From an uncultured Clostridia bacterium (GTDB taxonomy: Bacteria > Bacillota > Clostridia > Christensenellales > Aristaeellaceae), in the NCBI GenBank assembly GCA_934630975.1, contig CAKTXH010000044.1, forward strand, positions 1 through 17,665: 17,665 bases of DNA. Direction: 5' to 3'. The first letter of the stretch is position 1, and each line of letters begins with the position of its first letter. The position numbers and the translations under genes are program-made. The notes beneath the pieces were generated by a model. The model was given only the letters and a program-made list of their open reading frames with translations, was not told the DNA's origin and did no database searches. Positions 7,390 to 14,024 of this stretch are shown piece after piece.

Positions 7390-7878
7390 TCACTTTTTCT
7401 TGAAGATGAACAGCTTGGAGAACACGTAATTCAAAATGATGACCACGATGTTCACCAGCAGCTTCATCGCCAGGTCGTTGAGGTGCAGCATTTCCACCAG
7501 CAGGAACATCAGCACCGTCTCCATGCCCAGCGACACGAGCCGCATCGCGAAGAAGCTGCCCGCTTCGCGCAGCAGCGCGCCCGTGCTGGCGCAATGCGTC
7601 TTGAACACAAAAATCTTGTTGGCGACATAGCCGAAGGCCACCGCGATCACCCACGCGACCCACGTGCCGGCCATGACGCTCAGCCCCGCCATGCGCGTCG
7701 CCAGGAAATAGGCGACGTAGTTCACCAGCGTCGTCGCCACGCCGACGAACAGGTAGCTGACCAGTTCGGTGTTTTCCCAAAGTTTCAGGCAGGCGCCGCC
7801 CAGCTTCGGGGAAATCTTCGCGATCAGGCCGATGACGGCGCGCGCCAGCCAGTCAATGCCTTTCCAAATGGTTTTCAT
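7390..7878 (-). CDS. GtrA-like four-helix membrane protein
   Basis: This 162-residue protein has four predicted membrane helices (about 42-62, 69-93, 105-128, 136-157) and the GtrA family hallmarks FVGVATTLVNYVAYFLA, GYVANKIFVFK after helix 2 and LNYVFSKLFIFKKK at the C-terminus. GtrA-like proteins are associated with moving or using lipid-linked sugars for modification of surface polysaccharides and teichoic acids. The N-terminal 35 residues are a short amphipathic extension. It is the first gene of the leftward operon and has a good promoter 56 bases upstream; its own ribosome site is weak (GAAGAGAAA). The next gene starts 13 bases after its stop. Which sugar it handles cannot be told. Confidence 0.9.
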   Translation of the reverse strand: MKTIWKGIDWLARAVIGLIAKISPKLGGACLKLWENTELVSYLFVGVATTLVNYVAYFLATRMAGLSVMAGTWVAWVIAVAFGYVANKIFVFKTHCASTGALLREAGSFFAMRLVSLGMETVLMFLLVEMLHLNDLAMKLLVNIVVIILNYVFSKLFIFKKK

Positions 7879-7933
7879 GGTTGATTTCTCTTCTTTCTGA
7901 TCTGTTTTTCAGATGAGCGCATTTTCGTTCGTT

Positions 7934-7962
7934 ATTATAACACGACCATCTATCCGGGTCAA
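7934..7962 (-). promoter_or_regulatory. Housekeeping promoter of the gtrA-LCP-proA-deacetylase operon
   Basis: On the minus strand a -35 box TTGACC (7962 to 7957, one change from consensus), a 17-base spacer and a perfect -10 TATAAT (7939 to 7934) lie upstream of the GtrA-like gene. The start of transcription would be near 7927. The roughly 48-base leader contains a small stem-loop, ATCTG (7900-7904) with CAGAT (7910-7914), on a T-rich loop. Confidence 0.8.
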
Positions 7963-8136
7963 TTCCCGCGCGCCGCGCGCCCATTCTTTTCAAAATGAAG
8001 CGCTTAATCGCTCAACCTGCCGCGCATCCTGCAAAATCGGCGGCAGATCCGCCGTCCCGCGTGCCGCCCGGCTGGTTTTTTGCAGTCCAGCCTGCACCGC
8101 CCTGCGCCCATTTTATCGCCACAAATTTCCCGCTGC

Positions 8137-8168
8137 TTCTTCCCTTTTCGCGCGCCATCCTTTATAAT
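8137..8168 (+). promoter_or_regulatory. Probable promoter of the phosphoribosyltransferase-like gene
   Basis: A perfect -10 TATAAT is at 8163-8168. The -35 is weak: TTCTTC at 8137-8142 (20-base spacer) or TTCCCT at 8140-8145 (17-base spacer). The start of transcription would be near 8175, leaving a leader of under 30 bases. The ribosome site AAGGAGG is at 8188-8194, 8 bases before the ATG. Confidence 0.55.
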
Positions 8169-8202
8169 AACAGGAAATGAACACCGCTAAGGAGGCATTT
8201 TC

Positions 8203-9072
8203 ATGCATAACCCGATCGTATCTTGGCTGTTTGAAACCGACGCCGTGCGCGTCTGCCCCGAAGGCCAGCCGTTCTGGTATACGTCCGGCAAGCTCGGCCC
8301 GTTCTATATCAACACTCAGTTCCTCTACGGCAGCGAAGCGGCGGCCAACGCGCTGCTTGCCGTCATCGAGGAAGCCTGCGCGGGCGACAAGCTGGCGTTT
8401 TACGGCAAGGTCTACGGCGAAATCGAAAAGCAGCTCGCCGCCTGCCCGATCTATCATCAGTTGATTGATCTGATGTGCGAAGCGGCACGCAAGATGGACG
8501 TGGATTTTGTCTCCGGCGGCGAGCGCCGCGATTTCTTCTTCTCCATGCCGGTGGCGCGCCGTCTGGGGCTTGGCCACCTGTCCATCTTCAAGGATCTTTC
8601 CAGCGTCTACACCGACGCGGACGGCGTGAGCATGCCTTCCGAACAGGCGGGGCTTTCCGGCAAGCGCAGCGTGCATATCGCCGACCTGGTGACGGTCGCC
8701 TCCTCCTACATCCGCGCGTGGATTCCCGCCGTGGAAGGGCTGGGCGCGAAGATCGCCTATTCGCTGGCCGTCGTGGATCGCGATCAGGGCGGCAGCCGGA
8801 TTCTCGCCGACGCGGGCTGCCCGCTGACCACGCTGGTCGTCATCAAGCCGGAGCTGTTTGAAACCGCGCATAAGCTGGGCCGCATCAGCGACAAGCAGCT
8901 CGCCCTCGTGCTGCATTTCATCGAAGACCCGGATGCGTTCATGCGCAGTTTCCTGCTCGCCCACCCGAACTTCCTCGCCGATGAAATCGCCAAGGGCGGC
9001 AAGAGCGCCCAGCGCGCACAGCTTTGCATTTCCAGCGGCTTCGCGCCCGAGGAAGCCCTGCCGAAAGCCTGA
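8203..9072 (+). CDS. Orotate-phosphoribosyltransferase-like protein with altered PRPP motif
   Basis: This 289-residue protein resembles PyrE-type phosphoribosyltransferases, which join a base to PRPP to make a nucleotide. Supporting blocks are WYTSGKLGPFYIN (25-37), VSGGERRDFFFSMPVARRLG (103-122, like the GPEYKGIPLA region of PyrE) and KRSVHIADLVTVASSY (154-169), in the position of the PRPP-binding motif. There the usual acidic pair (VDDVITTG) is replaced by ADLVTVAS, and only one Asp remains. It is also longer than PyrE (about 210 residues), with an extra helical stretch after residue 45 and a C-terminal tail. No other pyrimidine gene is nearby. It is cytosolic, with a strong ribosome site. 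The real substrate, or whether it is a catalyst at all, is open. Confidence 0.7.
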   Translation: MHNPIVSWLFETDAVRVCPEGQPFWYTSGKLGPFYINTQFLYGSEAAANALLAVIEEACAGDKLAFYGKVYGEIEKQLAACPIYHQLIDLMCEAARKMDVDFVSGGERRDFFFSMPVARRLGLGHLSIFKDLSSVYTDADGVSMPSEQAGLSGKRSVHIADLVTVASSYIRAWIPAVEGLGAKIAYSLAVVDRDQGGSRILADAGCPLTTLVVIKPELFETAHKLGRISDKQLALVLHFIEDPDAFMRSFLLAHPNFLADEIAKGGKSAQRAQLCISSGFAPEEALPKA

Positions 9073-9404
9073 TGCGCGTTTCGCTCGTGCCGCTCGATCC
9101 GCCGCCGTGCCTGCGCTATTTCATCCGCGCGGACGGGCGGCACGCGGGCGGCGTCACAGTGCACTCCGTTTCCGGCGCGCGCTTTTCCTACGGCGTTGCC
9201 GTTTCAAGGGATATGCGCAGGCGGGGAATCGCTTCGGCGGCGCTCCCGCTGCTCTTTGCAAAAATGCGCGCGCGCGGCTTTTCCGTCTGCGCCGTGCAGA
9301 TTGCGCCGGAGAACGCCGCGTCGCTGGCGCTGCACCAAAAACTGGGCTTTACCCAAACCGGGCAGGATGCGCAGGCCGTAACGATGACCTTGCAGCTTCA
9401 TTAA
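9072..9404 (+). CDS. GNAT-family N-acetyltransferase
   Basis: This is a compact 110-residue GNAT protein, which moves an acetyl group from acetyl-CoA to an amine on a small molecule or protein. The acetyl-CoA binding motif A is clear: VAVSRDMRRRGIASAALPLL with the RRxGxA core. It is followed by the C-terminal ENAASLALHQKLGF block common to RimI-like members. I start it at the ATG at 9072, which overlaps the upstream stop (TGATG) and implies translational coupling; an in-frame ATG at 9024 would add 16 residues that read as the shadow of the upstream gene. The protein is short for the fold, so the N-terminal strand and helices are minimal. The substrate is unknown; the tight link suggests a role with the phosphoribosyltransferase-like protein. 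Confidence 0.85.
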   Translation: MRVSLVPLDPPPCLRYFIRADGRHAGGVTVHSVSGARFSYGVAVSRDMRRRGIASAALPLLFAKMRARGFSVCAVQIAPENAASLALHQKLGFTQTGQDAQAVTMTLQLH

Positions 9405-9442
9405 AAAAACAGGTGTTTCTCTAAAACGAAACACCTGTTTTT
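9403..9442. terminator. Bidirectional intrinsic terminator
   Basis: A perfect 10-base stem CAGGTGTTTC (9410-9419) / GAAACACCTG (9428-9437) with an 8-base loop is flanked by A-7 on the left (9403-9409) and T-5 on the right (9438-9442). It therefore has a U-run on both strands and ends the rightward GNAT gene and the leftward CHAP gene, which converge here. Confidence 0.93.
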
Positions 9443-9454
9443 AATTTGTATGGC

Positions 9455-10207
9455 TCACCACGTCGCGCAGAAGCCCGTCACATACCAGGTATCCTTTTGC
9501 AGGGTGTATTGGCAGTTTTCCTGCGTGATCTCGTCCGCCGGTACGACGGACATGTTGTAATATTTCCGCTTCGGGGTCGCGTTGTAGCGGTAATTCATGC
9601 GGCGCACGGTCGAATTCAGGTTGCCCTCGATTGTCGTCAGCTCATACAGCCCGCCGCCCAAATCCGTCACGCTCTCCACAATCGCGACATGCGTGTACGG
9701 CGTGGACGAGCGAACGCCGTAAATCACCAGATAGCCCGGCTTCGGCACAGCGCCTTCCGTGCCGTCCAGCCAGCGGCCATGCTCCTCAAAGGCGAGGCGC
9801 ACGTTGCCCACGCGCCCCTCCATCGCGGAGATGCAGTCGCCCGGCTGCACGTCCACATCCTGCTTATAGCGCACGAGCTGTAAGCCGCTGTGATACGCGC
9901 AGTAAATCTGGAACACCGAGCACCAGCCGATTTCGCGCTTGTCGTGGTAATACCACTGGGTATATTCGTTGCACTTGGGCAGGCGCGTCCAATCGTTCTT
10001 TTCGAATTCCGCGCGAGCGAAGAGCACGAAGTTGCGCGCCGCCAGCGGCATGTCCTCCGGGAACGTCAAGCCGTAATCTTCCAGTTCGCCCTCCGCCTGC
10101 GTGGCAATCGCCTCCGGCGGGGTTTCCATCTTCACCGGCGCGGTATCCGCCAAAGCGCCCGCCGCTGCCATCATCAACAGCAAAAAGAATAAAATGATTT
10201 TTTTCAT
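9455..10207 (-). CDS. Secreted CHAP-like cysteine amidase
   Basis: This 250-residue secreted protein carries a CHAP/NlpC-like cysteine peptidase-amidase domain, the class that cuts peptidoglycan peptide or amide bonds. A signal peptide (1-20, ending ALA) is followed by a short linker. The catalytic block NEYTQWYYHDKREIGWCSVF places Cys96 as nucleophile, PGYLVIYG (157-164) is the typical strand, THVAIVE (172-178) gives His173, and EGN (194-196) supplies the third polar residue. No separate wall-binding domain is seen. The gene converges on the bidirectional terminator and lies downstream of the polysaccharide operon, separated by a repeat-filled gap. Ribosome site AAAGG is modest. It could alternatively act in wall remodelling during polymer attachment (inference). 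Confidence 0.82.
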   Translation of the reverse strand: MKKIILFFLLLMMAAAGALADTAPVKMETPPEAIATQAEGELEDYGLTFPEDMPLAARNFVLFARAEFEKNDWTRLPKCNEYTQWYYHDKREIGWCSVFQIYCAYHSGLQLVRYKQDVDVQPGDCISAMEGRVGNVRLAFEEHGRWLDGTEGAVPKPGYLVIYGVRSSTPYTHVAIVESVTDLGGGLYELTTIEGNLNSTVRRMNYRYNATPKRKYYNMSVVPADEITQENCQYTLQKDTWYVTGFCATW

Positions 10208-10221
10208 CGTAACAGCCTTTT

Positions 10222-10388
10222 AACTCCTTCCGCCACGACTTCGTCGTGCCACCTCCCTCTGAGAGGGAGGCATTGGGCATGTTTTACCAAGTTGGACAAA
10301 ATACCTCTATTCTAAAGAAATATTTTTAGGCCGATCATAAGCCTCCCTCTTTGAGGGAGGTGTCAGCGAAGCTGACGGAAGGAGTTCG
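10222..10388. repeat. REP-like family B: two copies in inverted orientation around an AT-rich core
   Basis: The left copy (10222-10271) reads AACTCCTTCCG, then hairpin CACGACTTCGTCGTG, then CCTCCCTCTGAGAGGGAGG. The right copy (about 10341-10388) is the mirror: CCTCCCTCTTTGAGGGAGG, hairpin GTCAGCGAAGCTGAC, then GGAAGGAGTT. Together they make a long composite inverted repeat around about 70 bases of AT-richer sequence. It fills the space between the debranching-like gene stop (10394) and the CHAP gene start (10207), so it separates the two transcripts and any CHAP promoter must lie inside it. Confidence 0.85.
10309..10338 (-). promoter_or_regulatory. Weak candidate promoter for the CHAP gene
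   Basis: In the AT-rich core between the two repeat copies, the minus strand has TAGAAT (10314 to 10309) as a possible -10 and ATGATC (10338 to 10333) as a poor -35, spaced by 18 bases. The transcript leader would then include one full repeat hairpin pair. The match is weak. Confidence 0.3.
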
Positions 10389-10393
10389 TTCCC

Positions 10394-12226
10394 TTAGTCC
10401 TCCATCACAATCGACAGCTCGCCGTCGAGCGCCAGCGCCTTTTCTTCGCCGTTCTCCGTGACGCAGACCGTCCAGCCGGCCTCCGCCGTTTTGATCGTGT
10501 AGCGGGCGTGGCTCGGAGAAACGCGCTCGCTGATCACGTCGAACGACGTGCCGCCGATGCGCAGGTTCTCCATCTTCCAGCCCTCCCAGCCAATCGGCGT
10601 ATGCGGCCGCCAGGCAATCGTCTTGCGCCCCGCGTCCGGCTTCACGCCGAACAAGCACTCGAATACCGGCCAGATCATCCCCGCCGCCGCGCGCGCCTGA
10701 AGCAGTACGCCCGGCGCGGCGTCCTCCGTGCGGATGGAACCCGGCAGACCCGGCGCGGCGGAAGCCGCCATCTGCGTCAGGCAGCCGATCATCTGCTCCA
10801 CGTGGACGCGCTCGCCATGCCAAAGCGCGCGCTCGGCCAGCGGCGCGTTTGGCGAAAGCTCGTCCTTTTCCGGCTCTGCCGGCAGTTTTTCCAGCAGCGC
10901 CAGCGTCGCCGCGTCGTCCGCGCCCGTCAGCTTCAAAATGTACGCATGGCCGATAAGCGCCGCGCGCACATCCGCCAGCATATCCTCCTGCACATCCTCA
11001 AAGCCCTTGGTGCTGCGGCGCAGGTAGTTGACGCAAAGCCCCGTCATCGGCAGCATGGCCGCCGCAAACGCCTGATCGCCCGACCAGAGCAGCGTGCGAT
11101 GCACCAGCGCAACGAACTGCGCGCTCTCGCGCTCGCCGCCGACCTGCATCACCCTGCCGGAAAGCGACACACTGCGCGCCAGACGGCCGGGCGCCATCTG
11201 CGCCTGCGCGCTCACGCCGACGAGCGTATGCAGCATCTCCTGCACGCGCGCCGCGCCGCCCAGCGGCAGCAGCGCCTCCATCGCCTTCGCCCAGCCCTCG
11301 CCATACAGCGCCGGGTGCTCCGGCAGATCGCAGCAAAGCGCGCAGCCGCCGCGCGGCAGGGCGCGGATCAGCCAGTCGGCATAGAGCTTCGCCCAATTGA
11401 CGCTCTGCTCGAGCGCGGCGTTGGGCATCGTTGCGGCGCTGAACGCCATCACCCGCTCGATGCGCGCGCGCTTTTCGGCGAGCATCGTTTCGGCCTTTTC
11501 GCGCAGCAGCGCCAGCGCCTCCTCGGCCTTGGAGCGGGAAGGATAGCCGCCCGCGACGTACAGCCGCATGGCCGCCTGCCCGTTCGCGGCCAGACGCAGG
11601 CGGTAGAACAGGCGGCCGTTCACGCCCTTTCCCTGCGTGTTGCCAAAGCCGTACACGCTCTGCGGCAGATCGGCCTGAAGCGCGCGGCAGCCCGCCTCCG
11701 CGCCCCAAACGGCGTGCCACGGATTGCGGCTGTCGCGGGCGAAGAACGCCTGCTCCTGCTCGTCGTATTCGCCGACGTCGCGTCCCAGTTCCGCGCCGTC
11801 CTCGCCGCGCGCGGCGGCGGCGGTCAGAATATCGGTGCGCACGGTGAAGGAGACCTCGACCATGCGCGGCGCGTTTTTGAGGTTTTCAATCGTCAACTCG
11901 ATCACGCAGCCGCTCACGCCGTCGGGGATGAACTGACGGCGGACGACATGCAGCTGCTGTTTCTGCATGCGGTAATGGAACGCGGTGACGACCGGATGGA
12001 TTTCGCAGGCGTCGGCCTGCGTCAGCGGCACGTCGTCGATGGCCAGAAAGAAGCCGTCGCAGACCTTCTTTTCCCCGGCCCAAAGGCCGCCCATTTCGCC
12101 CGGCACGGCATAACCCATATCCGGGAAAAGGCCGTTCTGCGCGCCGATGAGCACGGCGGCGCTGCCCGCGGTGACAACCGGCGCATCCAGCCGGTCATAA
12201 CGATAAACCTTGTAATCGCTGCGCAT
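10394..12226 (-). CDS. Glycogen-debranching-like (alpha/alpha)6-barrel glycosidase-family protein
   Basis: This 610-residue protein has the layout of six-hairpin glycosidases such as bacterial amylo-alpha-1,6-glucosidases. There is a beta-rich N-terminal domain (about 1-260, with DMGYAVPGEMGGLWAGEKK and FFLAIDD), then a helical barrel starting near ALEQSVNWAKLYADWLIRAL, including LLWSGDQAFAAAMLP. The end LFGVKPDAGRKTIAWRPHTP with a small beta domain is typical of the group. I cannot point to convincing catalytic acids, so activity and substrate are uncertain. There is no signal peptide, so it is cytosolic. It is the last gene of the polysaccharide operon, 14 bases after the sugar-phosphate transferase, with a strong AAGGAGG site. 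It could trim or check glycan intermediates, or process storage glucan (inference). Confidence 0.65.
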   Translation of the reverse strand: MRSDYKVYRYDRLDAPVVTAGSAAVLIGAQNGLFPDMGYAVPGEMGGLWAGEKKVCDGFFLAIDDVPLTQADACEIHPVVTAFHYRMQKQQLHVVRRQFIPDGVSGCVIELTIENLKNAPRMVEVSFTVRTDILTAAAARGEDGAELGRDVGEYDEQEQAFFARDSRNPWHAVWGAEAGCRALQADLPQSVYGFGNTQGKGVNGRLFYRLRLAANGQAAMRLYVAGGYPSRSKAEEALALLREKAETMLAEKRARIERVMAFSAATMPNAALEQSVNWAKLYADWLIRALPRGGCALCCDLPEHPALYGEGWAKAMEALLPLGGAARVQEMLHTLVGVSAQAQMAPGRLARSVSLSGRVMQVGGERESAQFVALVHRTLLWSGDQAFAAAMLPMTGLCVNYLRRSTKGFEDVQEDMLADVRAALIGHAYILKLTGADDAATLALLEKLPAEPEKDELSPNAPLAERALWHGERVHVEQMIGCLTQMAASAAPGLPGSIRTEDAAPGVLLQARAAAGMIWPVFECLFGVKPDAGRKTIAWRPHTPIGWEGWKMENLRIGGTSFDVISERVSPSHARYTIKTAEAGWTVCVTENGEEKALALDGELSIVMED

Positions 12227-12240
12227 GTAAGCTCCTCCTT

Positions 12241-12897
12241 TTACCCCTTGACAACCGCTGCAACGGTTTTAAGAATCAATTTGATATCCGCAAGCGGGGA
12301 AATTTCCCGCAGATATTTCATGTTCAGCTCGATCTTGTCGGGCATGATCTGCTCGATGTACATCTTTTCGGGATCGTCCGCCCCGGCGAGCAGGTCGTTC
12401 TCGTTGCGATAGGCAATCGAAGCGTAATCCGTAATGCCCGGGCGCACCAGCAGCACCTGCCGCTGGTACGGCGTGTAGAGCTTCACATAGCGCTCCACCT
12501 CGGGGCGCGGGCCGACGAAGCTCATCTGCCCGCAGAGGACGTTGAGCAGCTGCGCCAGCTCGTCCAGCTTGGTCTTGCGCAGAACCGCGCCGACGCGGGT
12601 AATGCGGCTGTCGTGCCCGACGGTAATCGCCAGCCCTTTTTTGTCTGCATCCGTCACCATCGTGCGGAATTTGAAAATGCGAAACGGTTTGCCGTCTTTG
12701 CCGATGCGCACCTGCCGGTAAAACACCGGGCCGGGATCGTCGAGCACCACCGCCAGCGCGATGAGCAGCAGCAGCGGCCAGAGCACCGCCAGCGCCGCCG
12801 CCGAAAGCAGGATATCCATCGCGCGCTTGGCGATGCGCTGCGGCCTCCGCCGCGCCAGCACCTCGGCGATATCCATCGGTTTTTCGTTCTTCTGCAT
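12241..12897 (-). CDS. Polyprenyl-phosphate sugar-1-phosphate transferase (monotopic PGT)
   Basis: This 218-residue enzyme belongs to the bacterial sugar transferase family (PglC/WcaJ catalytic domain). It starts glycan assembly by moving a sugar phosphate from a nucleotide sugar to undecaprenyl phosphate. One hydrophobic re-entrant helix lies at about 26-52, followed by DDPGPVFYRQVRIGKDGKPF, FKFRTM (76-81), the catalytic Asp-Glu pair KLDELAQLLNVL (Asp112, Glu113), FVGPRPE (127-133) and RPGITDYASI. It lacks the extra N-terminal membrane helices of WcaJ/WbaP and so is the minimal form. I start at 12897, which has GAGGGGCG upstream; the frame open to 12960 would overlap the GT2 gene and has no ribosome site. 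The sugar is probably a hexose but is not readable from sequence. Confidence 0.93.
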   Translation of the reverse strand: MQKNEKPMDIAEVLARRRPQRIAKRAMDILLSAAALAVLWPLLLLIALAVVLDDPGPVFYRQVRIGKDGKPFRIFKFRTMVTDADKKGLAITVGHDSRITRVGAVLRKTKLDELAQLLNVLCGQMSFVGPRPEVERYVKLYTPYQRQVLLVRPGITDYASIAYRNENDLLAGADDPEKMYIEQIMPDKIELNMKYLREISPLADIKLILKTVAAVVKG

Positions 12898-12916
12898 GAT
12901 CGCCCCTCGTCTTTCG

Positions 12917-13939
12917 TTAAACCTTGTCAAACACGTAAGTGAACAGGAAGCACATCGCAAACGCCATCCGGTGCTGCATCAAAAACAGCTTCACGCCCAG
13001 CTGCGCCGGAAAATCGCTCGGTTTTACATCGTCAAACAGCGCGGCGATATCCGGCCTGTTCATATACGCCTTTGCGCGACGCACGCGCTCCCAAAACGCG
13101 TAGGGCGTGCCGGGATAACAGAAATTGCGCACGGTGTTCACCGCCATCTTGCGGCGGCGGATCTTCATCCGGCGCATGCACTCCGGGCTGTCCGCCAGCA
13201 GCGCCTCCAGCGCGTCGTTGGATTTTTCGTAGCTTTCCGGCACATGGAAGCTGAAATGCTTGGTCACGCTGCCGGTGTGGAAGCGATAGTGATAATACGC
13301 CCTATCCACCGCGACGGCGCGGCTTGCGTCCTTCATGCAGGCGACGATGAACAGCAAATCCTCCGCGTAGCGGATATCCGGGCGGAAACGGTGGCCGCCG
13401 ATGACCTCGCGCCGAAACAGGTTGCGCGGCGTGTAGCCGGAAAGCGGCAGCTCGTCGCTGTCCGTCGGCCTGGACAGCATCGCGGGAATGAGCGCCTGCC
13501 CGATGGCCTGCCGATTGAACACCGTGCCGTCGTCAAAGCCCAGCGGCACGTCTTCGCGCTTCTCGCCCCTGTCCTTGAACACCCGGCAGAACGAGATATC
13601 CGCCTGATTGTCCAACGCCGCGCGGTACAGCGTTTCAACCATTTCCGGCTCTGCCCAGTCGTCGCCGTCGCAGAAGCCGACGTAGTCGCCCCGCGCCGCG
13701 TCAAGCCCCGCGTTGCGCGCCGCCGATACGCCCTGATTCTCCTCAAAGGCAATCACGCGGATTCGGCTGTCCAGCGGCTCCACCTTGCGCAGAATCGCCA
13801 GCGAGTTATCCGGGCTGCCGTCGCAGACGAAAATCAGCTCGATCTCCCGCAGCGTCTGTGCGCGCAGAGACGAAATACAGTCCGGCAGAAACGCCTCCGC
13901 GCCGTAGACCGGAATAATAATCGAAACCTTTGGATTCAT
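12917..13939 (-). CDS. Family 2 glycosyltransferase
   Basis: This is a 340-residue inverting GT-A glycosyltransferase that adds one sugar from a nucleotide donor to the growing lipid-linked glycan at the inner face of the membrane. The N-terminal domain holds KVSIIIPVYGAEAFLPDC, the donor-binding region FVCDGSPDNS (38-46), NQGVSAARNAGLDAARGDY and the metal-binding DGDD (91-94). No membrane helices are evident; the C-terminal half is basic and probably binds the membrane or acceptor. I start at 13939, which has GGGGGAT upstream; an in-frame ATG at 13954 has no ribosome site. It follows the polymerase-like gene after an 85-base repeat-bearing gap and precedes the sugar-phosphate transferase by 19 bases. 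Confidence 0.94.
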   Translation of the reverse strand: MNPKVSIIIPVYGAEAFLPDCISSLRAQTLREIELIFVCDGSPDNSLAILRKVEPLDSRIRVIAFEENQGVSAARNAGLDAARGDYVGFCDGDDWAEPEMVETLYRAALDNQADISFCRVFKDRGEKREDVPLGFDDGTVFNRQAIGQALIPAMLSRPTDSDELPLSGYTPRNLFRREVIGGHRFRPDIRYAEDLLFIVACMKDASRAVAVDRAYYHYRFHTGSVTKHFSFHVPESYEKSNDALEALLADSPECMRRMKIRRRKMAVNTVRNFCYPGTPYAFWERVRRAKAYMNRPDIAALFDDVKPSDFPAQLGVKLFLMQHRMAFAMCFLFTYVFDKV

Positions 13940-13963
13940 GAATCTATCCCCCATGCGGAAGGT

Positions 13964-14019
13964 GCAGGAAACTCAGTTTCCTGCCGGGGTTTGGGGCAGC
14001 GCCCCAACATTCCCCATCG
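13964..14019. repeat. REP-like family A copy 2
   Basis: Two perfect stem-loops stand side by side: GCAGGAAAC-TCA-GTTTCCTGC (13964-13984) and TTGGGGC-AGC-GCCCCAA (13991-14007), followed by TTCCCCATCG. Sequence and structure match 4145-4201, in the same orientation. In both places the element lies just downstream of a leftward gene's stop codon (here the polymerase-like gene ending at 14025). Confidence 0.85.
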
Positions 14020-14024
14020 TCCCC

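Larger units (their letters stand above)
7879..8202. other. Divergent intergenic region, no gene seen
   Basis: This 324-base gap separates the leftward gtrA operon from the rightward phosphoribosyltransferase-like gene and carries a promoter toward each side. Between the promoters I see two short stem-loops: CGGCGG (8038-8043) with CCGCCG (8049-8054), and GGCTGG (8070-8075) with CCAGCC (8087-8092). Open frames crossing it have no ribosome site and low-complexity products, so I call no gene. Confidence 0.6.

Noticed and set aside
7913..8167. 84-codon frame in the divergent intergenic region
   Set aside because: It crosses the promoter of the leftward operon and runs up to the -10 box of the rightward one, has no ribosome site and gives a low-complexity product.
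10508..12412. 634-codon open frame on the plus strand opposite the debranching-like gene
   Set aside because: The product is arginine/histidine/alanine-rich with no recognisable motif or ribosome site, and the opposite strand encodes a convincing protein. In GC-rich genes the antisense frame is often open by codon bias.
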